Shown one piece after another: positions 24,741-35,760 of a DNA stretch of 64,000 bases (positions are counted from its first letter, which is position 1; the number at the start of each line of letters is the position of its first letter). Source of the stretch: Isoetes taiwanensis (taxonomy: Eukaryota; Streptophyta; Lycopodiopsida; Isoetales; Isoetaceae); NCBI GenBank assembly GCA_021234155.1, contig JAJEKV010000010.1, positions 13,570,538 through 13,634,537 of the forward strand, in the 5' to 3' direction. The translations under genes and the position numbers were made by a program. The notes below the pieces were generated by a model. It had not been told where the DNA came from. It saw only the letters and a list, made by a program, of their open reading frames with translations, and ran no database searches.

Positions 24741-26475
24741 TCTTTTGTATGAAGCATGAGCTCGGGGATGGATTTTGGGTTTGTACTTCGGGATATAATT
24801 CTACATATTGTTTAGCTTGATTGTTGATGCAACTTGACCCAATATGTCCCTTTGTTTCGCCATTGTATTTTGCTGGCGAAGTTAAACAACTTTCTTCACC
24901 ATCCTATTTTGACATCTTGCTAACAATAATATGCACCTACAATCTGTTATTCCAATACACTATTAAACTTATTTACATCGAGGGTCCACTAGCTAGGTAT
25001 GGCTTCTTTTTCGTACGATCATATTAGATACTAATTATTTAGGTAGAAGCTCTTGAGATCTGTTGTTTTTTGCATTCGTTTCATCATATATTCTAGGGGT
25101 CCGCTGCCGTGGCGAACTCTCAAAACTAGCCTCATTAGTTTTAGAGCTATTGGGGCAGTATGTTTCTATTTGATTCATATTTGTTTTCTTCTGAAACGAC
25201 TTGATTTGTCGATGCAGTTGCTAGGTCTTGATGCCTTTCTGTTTCAAATACTTCCCATGGAAAGTGAATGTGATCCATGTTAATCCAGAGATGATTATAG
25301 CGAATCTTTGATAAAGGCTTTCCCATGGATGTGTGGGACACAAAAAGAATGAGTTATTCATTTTCTCTGAAGTCCTATAACATTAGAAAATTGGATTTTA
25401 AAAGACGTGGTGCCTTGCAGATTTTATGGGTGGATCGAAACAAATTTTTTTAGATAAATAGTTCAAGGTGCCCCTTGAAAAGAAGGGGCAACAACATGTA
25501 AACAACACGTAAGGGTCATACATAATTAAGAAGGGGCAATAACCTACGAAACAGCCTATAATTTCATATTGTGTTAGTGCATCCATTTTTTTTTTGTAGC
25601 ATCCCCTCCACACGTACTTGCTAAGGATAGCGTGACTACCATTTATAAAAAATGCAACTTTCTAAAATAAAGATCTCCTATCTTTTTTTATTCCAATTAG
25701 CATTTGAAGTTAAATTTTAGTATTTTATTCCAACTGGGGAGCTTAAATCCATTGGTTTAGCATTAGAAGATAGCAATTATATCTTTTTCTTCCAACTTCC
25801 TCTATTAAAACATGGGGAAATATCCTGTGATGTCGGGAACTATGACCTTGATTAAGGCTAAAGAGAGCTACGATAAATATGAGTTAAGAACCCTGATTTT
25901 TTAGCTCTGTGGATCATTATAAGGCGACGACCCATATCTTTGTGGAGCATCTTCTGCTCTAACCTAGGCGACGGTCCAGAATGGCCATCGAATTTTGGAG
26001 ACCGTCTATTCCTATAGATCATGATCGAATGGATCAAGCCACAACCAGCTCATATTTTTTGACATGTAGATAGGCGATAACGTGATATGGTACTATTTGT
26101 ATTGCATAAATTATGGCATATATTATGGCATGGAGAGTATGGTTTGCTTTGCATTTTTGTGTACATGCCATCCATGGCATTGCTTTTGCTTCTTTGTCCA
26201 TAAAATAAGTGATGGGTTTGCTAATTTTGTCACCGAATTGCGAGGAGAATCTTGCAATTATCAATTCATCTCTACTCTAAAACAAATTGCATTTCTCGTT
26301 GCCCGTGTCTGAAAGTAGGCACATGCCTTTAAATGCTATATAATGGCAAGTTGGTCGAGTCCAACAGTTGAAATTTTTTAGACTAGCTTAGTTTAGACCT
26401 TGATTTATTTAAGTTTGAATTTTGTTCCCAGATGTTTATTGACCATAGTTCATAGACCCATTGATAGTACAAATA
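24741..26475. other. stretch without recognisable genes
   Basis: I see no gene, RNA or clear repeat. The short open frames here have unlike compositions on both strands and no splice-consistent borders. Confidence 0.5.
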
Positions 26476-26505
26476 CTTGTATATATATATATATATATAT
26501 ACAAG
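26476..26505. repeat. 30-bp perfect AT palindrome
   Basis: CTTGT, ten AT units, ACAAG. It is a perfect inverted repeat able to form a cruciform, but in effect a TA microsatellite. Confidence 0.9.
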
Positions 26506-26579
26506 AAATTTAATGCGTCCTACGGTGCATGTCCGAGTTTTAGCATGTTCCTATGCTGCAAGTTCTTGTCGTGCCCTAC

Positions 26580-27300
26580 ATTCTAAAAGAATCTTTTAAG
26601 AATACTCTAAATTCATAGGTTCTCTAAGATTCTACCAAGGTTCTCTTGGAGGTTTCGTGGAGATTCTTCTAAATTTTATAAGATTCCCTCTAGATTCCAT
26701 TAGATTTCCGTAGATTCTCCAAGATTCTATGAAGATCCCCCTAGATCCCCTTAGATTCCCTTAGATCCCTTTAGACTTTATGAAATTGCCCTAGATTTCC
26801 TTACATTATATGAGATTCAAAGATTCCCATAGATACTCTAAGATTTCATCAACATTTTTTTAGATTCCCTTAGATTTTATGAAGATTCCCTTAGATCCCC
26901 CAGATTTTAAGAGATTCCCTTAGGCTTGTAAATATTTTCCTAGATTCTCTTACATTTTATAAGATTTTCTTAGATTCTATTATATTCTTCTGGATTCCTT
27001 TACATTCTAGAACTTTTTAGAACATTCTAAGACTTTCTGGAACATTCTAAAACTTTCAATATATTCTAGAACTTTCTAGAAGTATTTCCCTAGATTTCCT
27101 TACATTCCCGTAGATTCCCCTACATTCTAGAACATTCTAAAACTTATTAGAACAATTTGGAACTTTCTGGAAGAATTTTCTTAGATCCCCCCTACATTCT
27201 CTTATGTTCTAGAACTTTCTAGAAGATTCTAGAACTTTCTAGAGCCTTCCAGAACATTCTAGAACTTTCTTGAACTAACTAGAATGTTATAGTCTATTTT
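26580..27300. repeat. degenerate minisatellite, TAGATTCC then TTCTAGAA units
   Basis: The first part (to about 27,000) repeats variants of CCTTAGATTC. The second part (27,000-27,290) repeats TTCTAGAACTTTCTAGAAG-like units. The latter are arrays of inverted nTTCnnGAAn blocks, the form of a plant heat-shock element, but the low complexity may explain this. Confidence 0.8.
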
Positions 27301-27358
27301 ATTGTAATGGGAACATTACCCTTAAGTATTTGAAACATAAATTATTCATAGAATTAAT

Positions 27359-27425
27359 GCTTGGTCTAATGGTTAGAATGGGGGGCGGGGGGGTCAATGG
27401 CCAGGGTTCGAATCCTCCACACAAC
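27359..27425 (+). repeat. tRNA-like relic with Pol III A and B boxes
   Basis: TGGTCTAATGGTTAGAA matches the tRNA D-arm/A-box region, and GGTTCGAATCC, about 40 bases on, is a perfect B box. Between them the anticodon arm is replaced by G runs, and the ends do not pair as an acceptor stem. It is best read as a tRNA pseudogene or SINE head. Confidence 0.6.
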
Positions 27426-27449
27426 ATTATAATTTTAAAAGCCTTTTCC

Positions 27450-27870
27450 TAAGGAATGAGCATTCAACTTGGGCCGTAGGATCTTGGTCGAGATCTCACC
27501 ACGTGACAATAATTAAAGCAACATGAGCCATAGGATCTATTACATATAATTCCCCAAAGTCATGTGCACCGAAGATATGTGCCAAGCCCGAGTCGTAAGA
27601 TCTCGAGATCGACATCGAATCGGACCAACCTAGACCGTAGGATCGACATATAATTCCCAAAGCCATGTGCACCGTAGGATGTGTCCCAAAGCAACATGAG
27701 TCGTGAGGATCTCGGAACGACGCATCGGATCAGATCAACTGACCGTAGGGATCGCTACATATAATCGGACACAAACTCCCAAGCCATCCGGGTCGTGGGA
27801 TACGCCCCAAAGCCACGGGAGCCGTAGGATCTCGGATCAACGGCCGGGATTCGTGGAGGACAAACATAAG
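27450..27870. repeat. degenerate repeats with CCGTAGGATC phrase
   Basis: Multiple imperfect copies of phrases such as GCCATGTGCACCGTAGGAT and GAGCCGTAGGATCTCGG, at irregular spacing. No coding potential. Confidence 0.65.
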
Positions 27871-27954
27871 AACATATATATGTTATGATATATTTTTAAT
27901 TTTGTCCCCCGCTATGAGAACTAATACCCTACCAACATGGCGAAGATGTAGTTT

Positions 27955-30900
27955 ATCTCAACATGCCCGTATGTTGGCGATGACTTTAGGAAGCTAGTCG
28001 ACAAAAATCAGAATTTAAGTCCGGTATTATGCATTAATTACTTAATTTCACGAATGTCTTGCTATCGCAAAGCGGGCCCTTGACTTCTAACCGCCACAAC
28101 GGGAGGAGTACAGTCCAAACTCCATTCCGTCAGTTCCCTTGCTTGGCGTTCTCAAGCATGTGATCGGGCCACGTCCCACAAGTGCAAAAAGACCAAACTC
28201 GGCCCAAAACGCAAAACCCCTTAGAACCTCAGCAACTCATAGGGTTTACGCTTTCGAGGCTCTATCCTTTGTCGATTCGACTAGGACCTTTGTAGATGTC
28301 TTGACGTAGGGGGGTGTTGACGCCTTGCAGCACGGACCCCTAAAACCACCCTAAGTAGCTTACCCCAAAAGTCCTCTCCGGCTCGGGCGACGGGACGGGC
28401 AACTTCCCCTCTCCGAACCGCGGATCTGTCTCTCAATGGACTCGGGAACATCGACATTGCCCTATGGACCAAGTTTGTGGCGAGAAGCCCACCCTTCTCG
28501 AGAAGCCAAACTATCTCATGCAACACACTCGCTGTCAATTGGCCTAGGGGGGCTGGCGGAGAATCTCTTGAATGTAGGGCGTAAGTGTTTCTTTCTTTTG
28601 CAAAACCCCACCGTGTAACTTGGTCCCTAGGGTAATTTTGGCATTCCTGGACGATGTGGCTAAGTCAATTGCCATTTTGGAGCTCTCTCGCAATGTCCGA
28701 ACGACAAAACACTTTGGTTTCTACTGCCGCCTCGCATGACGCCTTCGCGGTTGGATATGTTGGATTTTTTCGATGTTGGATTTTTTGGACCTTCTCGAAC
28801 CAGGTTCCTTGAACGGCGATTCAACGGCCTGATACGGGGCAACCTAGATCCTGGAGTGTGGTCTTTAGCGTCGCCAGGGCGAGCGCCCCAGAAAGGCTGC
28901 CTCGAAGCTTTTTGGGGCTTGCCCATTGGGGTTCGAACTCTCCCTCTAATGAGGAGGCCTTGCAAGGTCCTGGCCTTGTTTGACTTGGGCAGTGTGCAGC
29001 CTCACGCCCAACAACAGTACCCGGGACCGTTCTAATGCAATTTTTGAAAGTTGGCCCAGATGTTGGCGATGACTTAGGAAGCTAGGGACAAAATCAGAAT
29101 TTAAGTCCGTATTTCATGCATTAATTCACGGGTAATTTACTAATGTCTTTGCATCGCAAAGTGGCCCTTGACTTCTAACCGCCACAACGGAGGAGTATGT
29201 GTCCAAACTCAATTCGGCCGATTCCTTGCTTCACGCTCAACCGCATGTGATCGGCCATGTCCCAAGTGCAAAGACCAACTGGCACCTCCAAAACAAAACC
29301 CCCGCTAGAACCCCGCAACTCATAGGGTTTACGCCGAGGTTTCTATCCTTGTCAGATTCGACTAGACCTTCTCGCGTCTTGACGAGGGAGGGTGTTGATG
29401 CCGCAGCACGGACCCTAAAGACCATCCGGCAGCTTGCCCCAAAAAGTCCTCTCCCTCACGGGCGACATGACGTGGGCAACTTCCCCTCTCCGAATCGATC
29501 GGCCTCTCGCAATGGACTCCGTAACGCCGACATTGCCCTATGGACCAAGTTTTGTGGCCGTAAGCCCACCCCTTCTCGAGAAGCCAAACTATCTTATGTG
29601 CAAATACACTTTTCGTAGTCAATTGGCCCGTGGAGGTGGGCATCACCGGTAGAATGTAGGGCGTAAGTGTTTCGTTCTTTTTACAAACCGGGCCGTAACT
29701 TGGTCCCTAGGGTAATTTTGACATTCGACGATGGGCGTAAGTCGAATCGGCATTTCGAGCCTCCGCAATGTCCGAACGACAAAACACTTTGGTTTCTACA
29801 CTGTCGCTCGCAAAGACGCTTTCAAGGTTGGATATGTTCTCCCGGACGGATGTTGGATTTTTTGACCTTTTCGAACCAAGTTCCTTGAACAAAGGATTCA
29901 ACGGGCCGGATACACGGAACCCAGATCCCGGAGTGGTCTTTAGCGCCCCGGAGCCGCGCAAAAGGTCGCCTCGAGCGTTTTTGGGGCTCGGGCCTGGGGT
30001 TCGGGACTCTCCCTCTAATGAGGAGGCCTTGCAAGGTCCTGGCCTTGTTTGACTTGGGCAATTGTGCCAGCTCTACTGCCCAACAACAGGCGCCCGGACC
30101 GTTCTAATGCAAACTATTTCATCTAAACCTTATCCAAAATTTTGAAAGTTGGCCCAGATGTTGGCGGCGACTTAGAAAGCTAAATGACAAAAATCAGAAT
30201 TTAAGTCCCAGATGCATTAATTACGAATTTACTTAATGTCTTCCTATCGCAAAAGTGGCCCTTGACTTCTAACCGCCACAACGGGAGGAGTACAGGTCCA
30301 AACTTCATTCCGGCACAAATTTGCTTCGCTCTGAACCGCATGTGATCGCCATGTCCCAAGTGCAAAGACTAAAACTCGGCACCCAAAACGCGAACTCGCT
30401 AGAAACCGCAACTCATGTGGTTTACGCCAAGGCTCTATCCTTGTCGATTTGACTAGGACCTTGCGCCGTCTTGACGAGAGGGGTGTTGATGCCGAGCACG
30501 CTTAAAACCACCCGGAAGCAGCTTGCCCCAAAAGTCCTCTCCCGGCTGCCCCCGGGCGACAGACGGGCAACTTCCCTCCGAACCGCGGATCCGCCCTCGC
30601 CAATGGACTCGGGAACGCCGACATTGCCTTCTAGGGACTAAACTTTGGCCGTAAGCCCACCCCCTTCTCGAAGAAGCGCCAAACTATCTCATGTGCAACA
30701 CACTCGTGGAGTCAATTGGCCTAGGAGGTGGTCATTGAATACCGCAAATGTAGGGCGAAGTGTTTCTTTCTTTCTTTTGCAAACCGACCGTGGTAACTGG
30801 TCCCTAGGGTAATTTTGGCATTCCGGACGATGTGGGCTAAGTCGAATCGCCATTTTGAGCTCCAATGTCCCAACAACAAAACACTTTGGTTTAACATTGT

Positions 30901-31925
30901 CGCCAAGTAGACGCTTCACAATTTGATATGTTCTCTGGACGATGTTGGGATTTTTTGGGCCTTCTTAATTCAGGTTCCTTGAACAAAGGATTCAAATCTG
31001 GCCGGATACGGAACCCGAGATCCCGGAGTGTGGTCTTTAGCGCATTTCTCGGGCGAGCGCCGTGAAAGGTCAGCCTTCTGAAGCTTTTTGGGCTCGCCTC
31101 CCGGGTTCTGACCTCCCCTAATGAGGAGGCCTTGCAAGGTCCCCGCCTTTGTTTGACTTGGGCAAGCCAGCCACCGGCCCCAACAACAACAGCTGCCCTG
31201 ACTGCTCTAATGCAAACTATTTGATCTAAAACCTTTATCCAAAATTTTTGAAAGTTGGTCTCAGAGGTTGGCATGCATTTACTTAAGCTAGTTGACAAAA
31301 AACCTAATTTAAGTCCATCTATGCATTAATTACGCAATTTATTTAATGTCTTGCTACTTCAAAAGTGGGCCTTGACTTCTAACCGCCACAACGGAGGAGC
31401 ATGTGTTCAAACTCCATTCATTGGGCCGCCCCTTGCTTCGCTTCAACTGTAATGGATCGCCACGCCCCAAGTGCAAAAGACCAAAACTCGGCACCCAAAA
31501 CGCAAACCCCGCTAGAACCTCGCAACTCATAGGGTTTACGCTTTGAGGCTCTATCCTTGTCGATTCGACTAGGACCTTGTGTCGGTCTTGACGTGGGGGG
31601 TGTTGACGCCGAAAGCACGGACCCTAAAAATCACCCTAAGAAGCTTGCCCAAACGCCCTTCCCAAAGGCTCCTAGTGACCTGACGAGCAACTTCCTCCCC
31701 GAATCGCGGATTCGCTCGCCATCGACTCTAACGCCGACATTGCTCTAGGGACTAAAGTTTCAGGGCCGGGGGCCACCCTTTCTCAAGAAGCTCAAACCAT
31801 CTCATGTCCAACACACTGAGTCAATTGGCCTAGGAGGTATCGCTGAATACCGCAACGGGCTTAAGTGTGTCATTTTTGCAAACCCGTGTAACTTGGTCCC
31901 CAGGGTAATTTTGCATTCCAAACGA
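27955..31925. repeat. 1.1-kb tandem array, about 3.6 copies
   Basis: The phrase TGACTTCTAACCGCCACAAC recurs at 28,081, 29,169, 30,263 and 31,373, a period of 1,088-1,110 bases. Each unit begins near GTTGGCGATGAC. The last copy is cut at about 31,925, where CACTA subterminal DNA begins. Copies differ by many small indels as well as substitutions. The open frames in the units are not shared between copies, so I call it non-coding. Confidence 0.92.
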
Positions 31926-32468
31926 CAAGCGACGCCAAAGATAATTTTTTTTTGCACTTTTTTTTCCAAAAAATAAAATAAAAAATGAGGACGCCGCTAA
32001 ACGACGTTGCTTACGTGGCGCTCACGACAATAGCTGGCGCTGACGATGCCGCCACGCCGGGCACCGGCCGCCACGCCGATATTCTAAGCTGCCGTTTAAC
32101 GACGCCATGTCGACGTATAGACACTTCGGGCGCGCCCGCATGTCGCCAGCTACCTAAGCCGACCGGGTCACGCCAGATTTTTAGTCGCCGCTCAACGACG
32201 CCATGTCGACGCATAACACCTGGGCATGCCACCGCATGCCGCCAGTTTCACGCAACCGGATGTGCCATGCCGATCCACGACGACGCAACAACGTTTGTGC
32301 ATCGTAGACGACACGACGCTGCTGGCCAGAGGCGCCAGCACCATGCCACGCAGTATGGTGGACACGCCACTCATTAACGCCGGGCAAACGACGCTGTCGC
32401 CGCTCGATGATTTGACGCCGCTCAACGACCTCTAGACGCCGTTGAAGGTCGCATTATCCCTTGTAGTG
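31926..32468. repeat. CACTA 3' subterminal repeats and terminus
   Basis: GACG-rich DNA (AACGACGCC, CTCAACGACG, GCCGTTTAACGACG) mirrors the left end, closing with TTGTAGTG at 32,461-32,468. The Arg/His-rich open frames on both strands are products of these repeats, not genes. Confidence 0.82.
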
Positions 32469-32631
32469 CAAATCCAAAGATTCGCAAATACGACAACTCT
32501 ACATGGTACTCTCGAGGGCTCAAGGAATCCAACGCATAAAGGTGCTCATTCTATCGAAGGATGGAGATGCTAGAGTTGATGTCAATAGATCAAGATATAC
32601 AACAAACATTGTATACAGAGAGCTCCTTTAA
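32469..32631 (+). pseudogene. Helitron helicase, 3' portion, ends at 32,631
   Basis: After the CACTA end, the frame reads RQLYMVLSRAQGIQRIKVLI...YRELL then stops at 32,629-32,631. The QLYMVLSRA motif and the REL(L) ending are the expected C-terminus of a Helitron/PIF1 helicase. To connect with the upstream part (...KIVALYLPNPK), a one-base shift between the TSD and GQLY is also needed, so this gene was already damaged or has a sequence error. Confidence 0.9.
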
Positions 32632-33529
32632 GTGTGAGTCTGATACTTAAAAATCATTACTTCTAGAGAATCTTTGTTCTCATTGATACCTTCTACTTTC
32701 TTTATTACTTTTATTTTTATCTTACTTATTTACTTCTTCATCCATGTAGATGGTGCGTATTTTGTTGCCATGGTATGTGTTCGGTCACCATGACACCAAA
32801 TGCCTAAAGGGTGATAAGAGCTACCACATCTTTAGTGTTATTTTTGTCATACGCGTTCTTGGGTCATAGTATGATTGGGAACAAAAATACCATGCTCATG
32901 TACATGGGGTAGCAAGCGCGAAAATTGAGGAGCTCATTACAAAGCTCAAAGAAATATTTAACACTGACGAGGTTGTCAAGTTGGAGCGCTTTATCCAACT
33001 AATTGATGACTTCCTGTTTGCTCAAGTCTACCCGAGGGAACATTGTTTACACGGATGTGCTTTGAGAGAGGTAAATGGAGGATAGCATACATGTAACTAT
33101 TTATTGTAGTGCTTTGTCTAACCTTCGAATGCTTATCTTTTTTTATCAGATGAGAAATGACATTGTGCACTGGCGAATTGGTGTTTTAATATCAAAAGAA
33201 CTCCTCTGCATTGGAATATGTAATGGAACACATTTTAGGGTCTACAAATCATTTCTTCTCGAGGCGGCGTCTGATTCCATTATACGAGCCTATCTTCGGG
33301 ATGAGTTGTCTCACGTGCTTGTTAGTCATGAGACATCGTGGGCAGTTCGAATCAATGACTCGCCATGCATTTCACTTTTACCCCGGTTAAGATGTTATCT
33401 GTCGGAGAAGTGAAGATATCACGGGAGTATCCAACAAAGTACAATATTAGGCCAAGACAAGATTTTGTGTTTTATATTTTTGTATTTATTTTTTATTGAT
33501 CTAAACTACTTCTAAGAATAACATTTCAA
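32632..33529 (+). other. outer Helitron 3' interior
   Basis: Lies between the helicase stop and the gypsy insertion. A plus-strand open stretch 33,075-33,413 (MEDSIHVTIYCSALSNL...) is not recognised. Codon-like composition is mixed, and no domain can be named. Confidence 0.45.
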
Positions 33530-35104
33530 GCAGACGCCCCGAATATATATACCTTACACCCTACGGTATATATACGGGACTTTCTCCTCCGATGGCAACC
33601 ATCTCGCTTATGAGCAGGGGCCTCCGCCTATCCTTCCGGCCATCCCTAGAAGATGCCCGAGTGAAGGACACAGAGGGGTTTTTCATTCGCCCACGCCTTC
33701 AATGGGACTCCTAATGTCATGGAAGTTTAACAGATATAGCACACAATATAAATCATATATAAATACCACCAATGGAAGGGTGGTCCATCCATCTAAATGA
33801 TAGCAAATGCAGAGAAGATACATTTGACACTAGAGAAAAACACCCAAACCCCATGGTTCTACCCCTACCGACTCCAAAGAGGATCGACCGACGGCGAGGT
33901 CTCAAGAGATCAGCAGACCAATCTTGGCATGGCGCTGGCTGGCACAGAACATCGGCTTAGTTGTCCACTCCATCCGCCTCCCTGCACACTTTGCGCATGG
34001 GTTGATTCATGCTATGGCATCACTATAGCCTTCCTCCGGAGATGCACTGGGCATCACCCCTTCGAGCCTGCCTCCAGGGTTCATGAAGCCCTAGTCCCAC
34101 GAGGCAGATCAGTAGTGTCCCTTCAGATCGCAAGGGTTCCATGGGTGAGCTTAGAGGGATACGTACGCATCAGCGACCCCCGTGATCCGCATTCAATTTA
34201 CTCCCCTAAATCTACTCAGTGCAAGGTGCCCCATACCGGTCACACCTCTACACCCAGTGGAGTGTCGTAATCTACACCCGCCCTCTACGTGACTGCCATC
34301 GCCTAGCCCTCCACTCAGGGAGTCTCGTGAGCCTTTTTCATGCAAGACCCTACCCCCACCTCACCACTGCGTCCCTTTTCTGGGTGCTAAGCCATCCCAT
34401 AGCATTTTACAACCCGGTGGTCTCTCGCACACAGGCCGCACTAATGGGAAATACAGGGATCAACCTAGGATCATACTACTAAACACGGCTCAGGTCTCCT
34501 TACCCCCTTAATTCCCCATTTCCGAGTAATACTATGCAAAGAACTATCAATCCATCCTTTAAGAGCAAGACCAGATTCGTGAGATAAAGAGAACTTACCT
34601 TTTGCAATCAAGGGTTAGTTCCACAAGTAAAACACAGAGAGAATGTAAGAAATGAACACAACAAGTGCCCACTTAGCGCCACTTAGAAACATCAAGCTAT
34701 ACTAACCACCCACCGAAGTTCCCCGCTAGATCCATTATCGCTCTAAGATTCCATCTTCCTTTTGGACTTAAGCGCGTACGGACACACATGTAAGTTACGC
34801 CATCAAGGGTGGCCACCGCCGCTGCTCCTCTTGGTCGATTAGGGGGTCAATTAGGATAGGGGCCGTTGATGACCCAAATTGAATTTCCCATGCCGGCCAA
34901 ATCAATTAGGCCGTGGCTTCTCCTAAATAGCCAATTAGTCCAATTTAATTAATTGGATAATTATCCTTTAGTGATTAATTTAACATAGCTAAATTAATCC
35001 TTTTAGGCCAATGTCAAAAATACCCCATGGTGGCGTACTTTATTTGGTGACGTGTCAAGATATTATTTATAATGTCCCCCGAGATAAATACATGGAATGT
35101 CACA
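33530..35104 (-). repeat. gypsy 3' LTR
   Basis: Aligns along its length with 47,740-49,279. It ends TGTCACA (35,098-35,104) in plus orientation, that is, it starts TGTGACA on the element strand. Its other end has lost the terminal CA, reading GCAGACG where the partner reads TGTGACG. The LTRs differ by many substitutions and indels, indicating an old insertion. Confidence 0.9.
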
Positions 35105-35117
35105 TTCTCCCCCCCTT
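35105..35117 (-). other. gypsy polypurine tract
   Basis: On the minus strand AAGGGGGGGAGAA directly precedes the 3' LTR (TGTGACA). This is the second-strand primer site. Just upstream the sequence reads AEDNIISKGGRM then stop, the usual C-terminal ending of plant gypsy polyproteins. Confidence 0.9.
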
Positions 35118-35462
35118 AGAAATAATGTTGTCCTCAGCATTGGGGTTAGTTAACCAGAGACGGTTAATCGAGAAAAGTGAAATAGGAGAGAGTATACTTA
35201 AGAAAGTAGATAATTTCTGATTTTGAACAGTAGTACATTGCAATTTGAAATATATCAGAGTTTAAGCACCAAGGTGCATTTCACAGAGTTATCATCAAAA
35301 AAGTTTTTAAGGACCGAAGTCCAATTTGAAACATCACAGCGACAAAGAAAACAACAGATGTAGACAAAATGAAACTGACGAAGTTGGGTCATCAGCAACC
35401 CTCTATACATGGGCAGGTCACGAACTGCTTACTGGCCTGCACATGTCAATATGTCAGTATAT

Positions 35463-35760
35463 ATATACTAGTAATGGTGCCCAGCGTTGCTGGATATAAG
35501 TTGGAAGTCTGTAAATGTTTTGACTGCAATGAGAAAAGTGTGCAGTAACCTTTTATTACAACACAAATATCCAAACATAGTAATAGTGTCCAGTGTTGCT
35601 GAGTATTAGATTGAAACTTGTAAGATTTTAAGAAGAATGAGAAAAGAGCGATGTATTTACTCTGAAGTTGAACTTTTATTGTTGACATCTTGGAAATTAC
35701 ACATTGAAGAGGTAATACACTATTACTCATACTACTAATGATGCACAACATTGCTGGGCA
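35463..35760 (-). repeat. three tandem Helitron 3' ends
   Basis: The 3' terminal motif (CCAGCAACGCTGG, spacer, CATTACTAG) recurs in decayed form near 35,580-35,610 (CAGCAACACTGG...TATTACTAT) and 35,730-35,757 (CCCAGCAATG...CATTAGTAG). The DNA between the first two is also similar. Only the outermost is canonical and is the true end. Confidence 0.7.

Larger units (their letters stand above)
9971..32468. mobile_element. 22.5-kb CACTA-type element, non-autonomous, nested
   Basis: The element begins CACTACAA at 9,971 and ends TTGTAGTG at 32,468, a perfect 8-base terminal inverted repeat of the plant CACTA (En/Spm) kind. It is flanked by the 3-base duplication CAA (9,968-9,970 and 32,469-32,471). 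Both ends carry GACG-rich subterminal DNA typical of the superfamily. Removing it rejoins the helicase gene, which independently supports the boundaries. I see no CACTA transposase, so it must have been mobilised in trans. Its interior is cargo: a Penelope-like retroelement, captured plant gene pieces, a minisatellite and a 1.1-kb tandem array. Confidence 0.88.

Noticed and set aside
27359-27425. Functional tRNA gene
   Set aside because: The anticodon arm is not foldable and the acceptor ends do not pair.
28281-31748. Many 60-139-codon open frames in the 1.1-kb array
   Set aside because: They are not kept in frame between the tandem copies, so they are not coding.
27955-31925. CRISPR-like array
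   Set aside because: The units are 1.1 kb, direct and continuous, with no spacer structure, in a plant genome.
31985-32435. Arg/His/Thr-rich open frames on both strands
   Set aside because: They arise from the GACG/ACGCC subterminal repeats of the CACTA end; both strands are open for the same reason.
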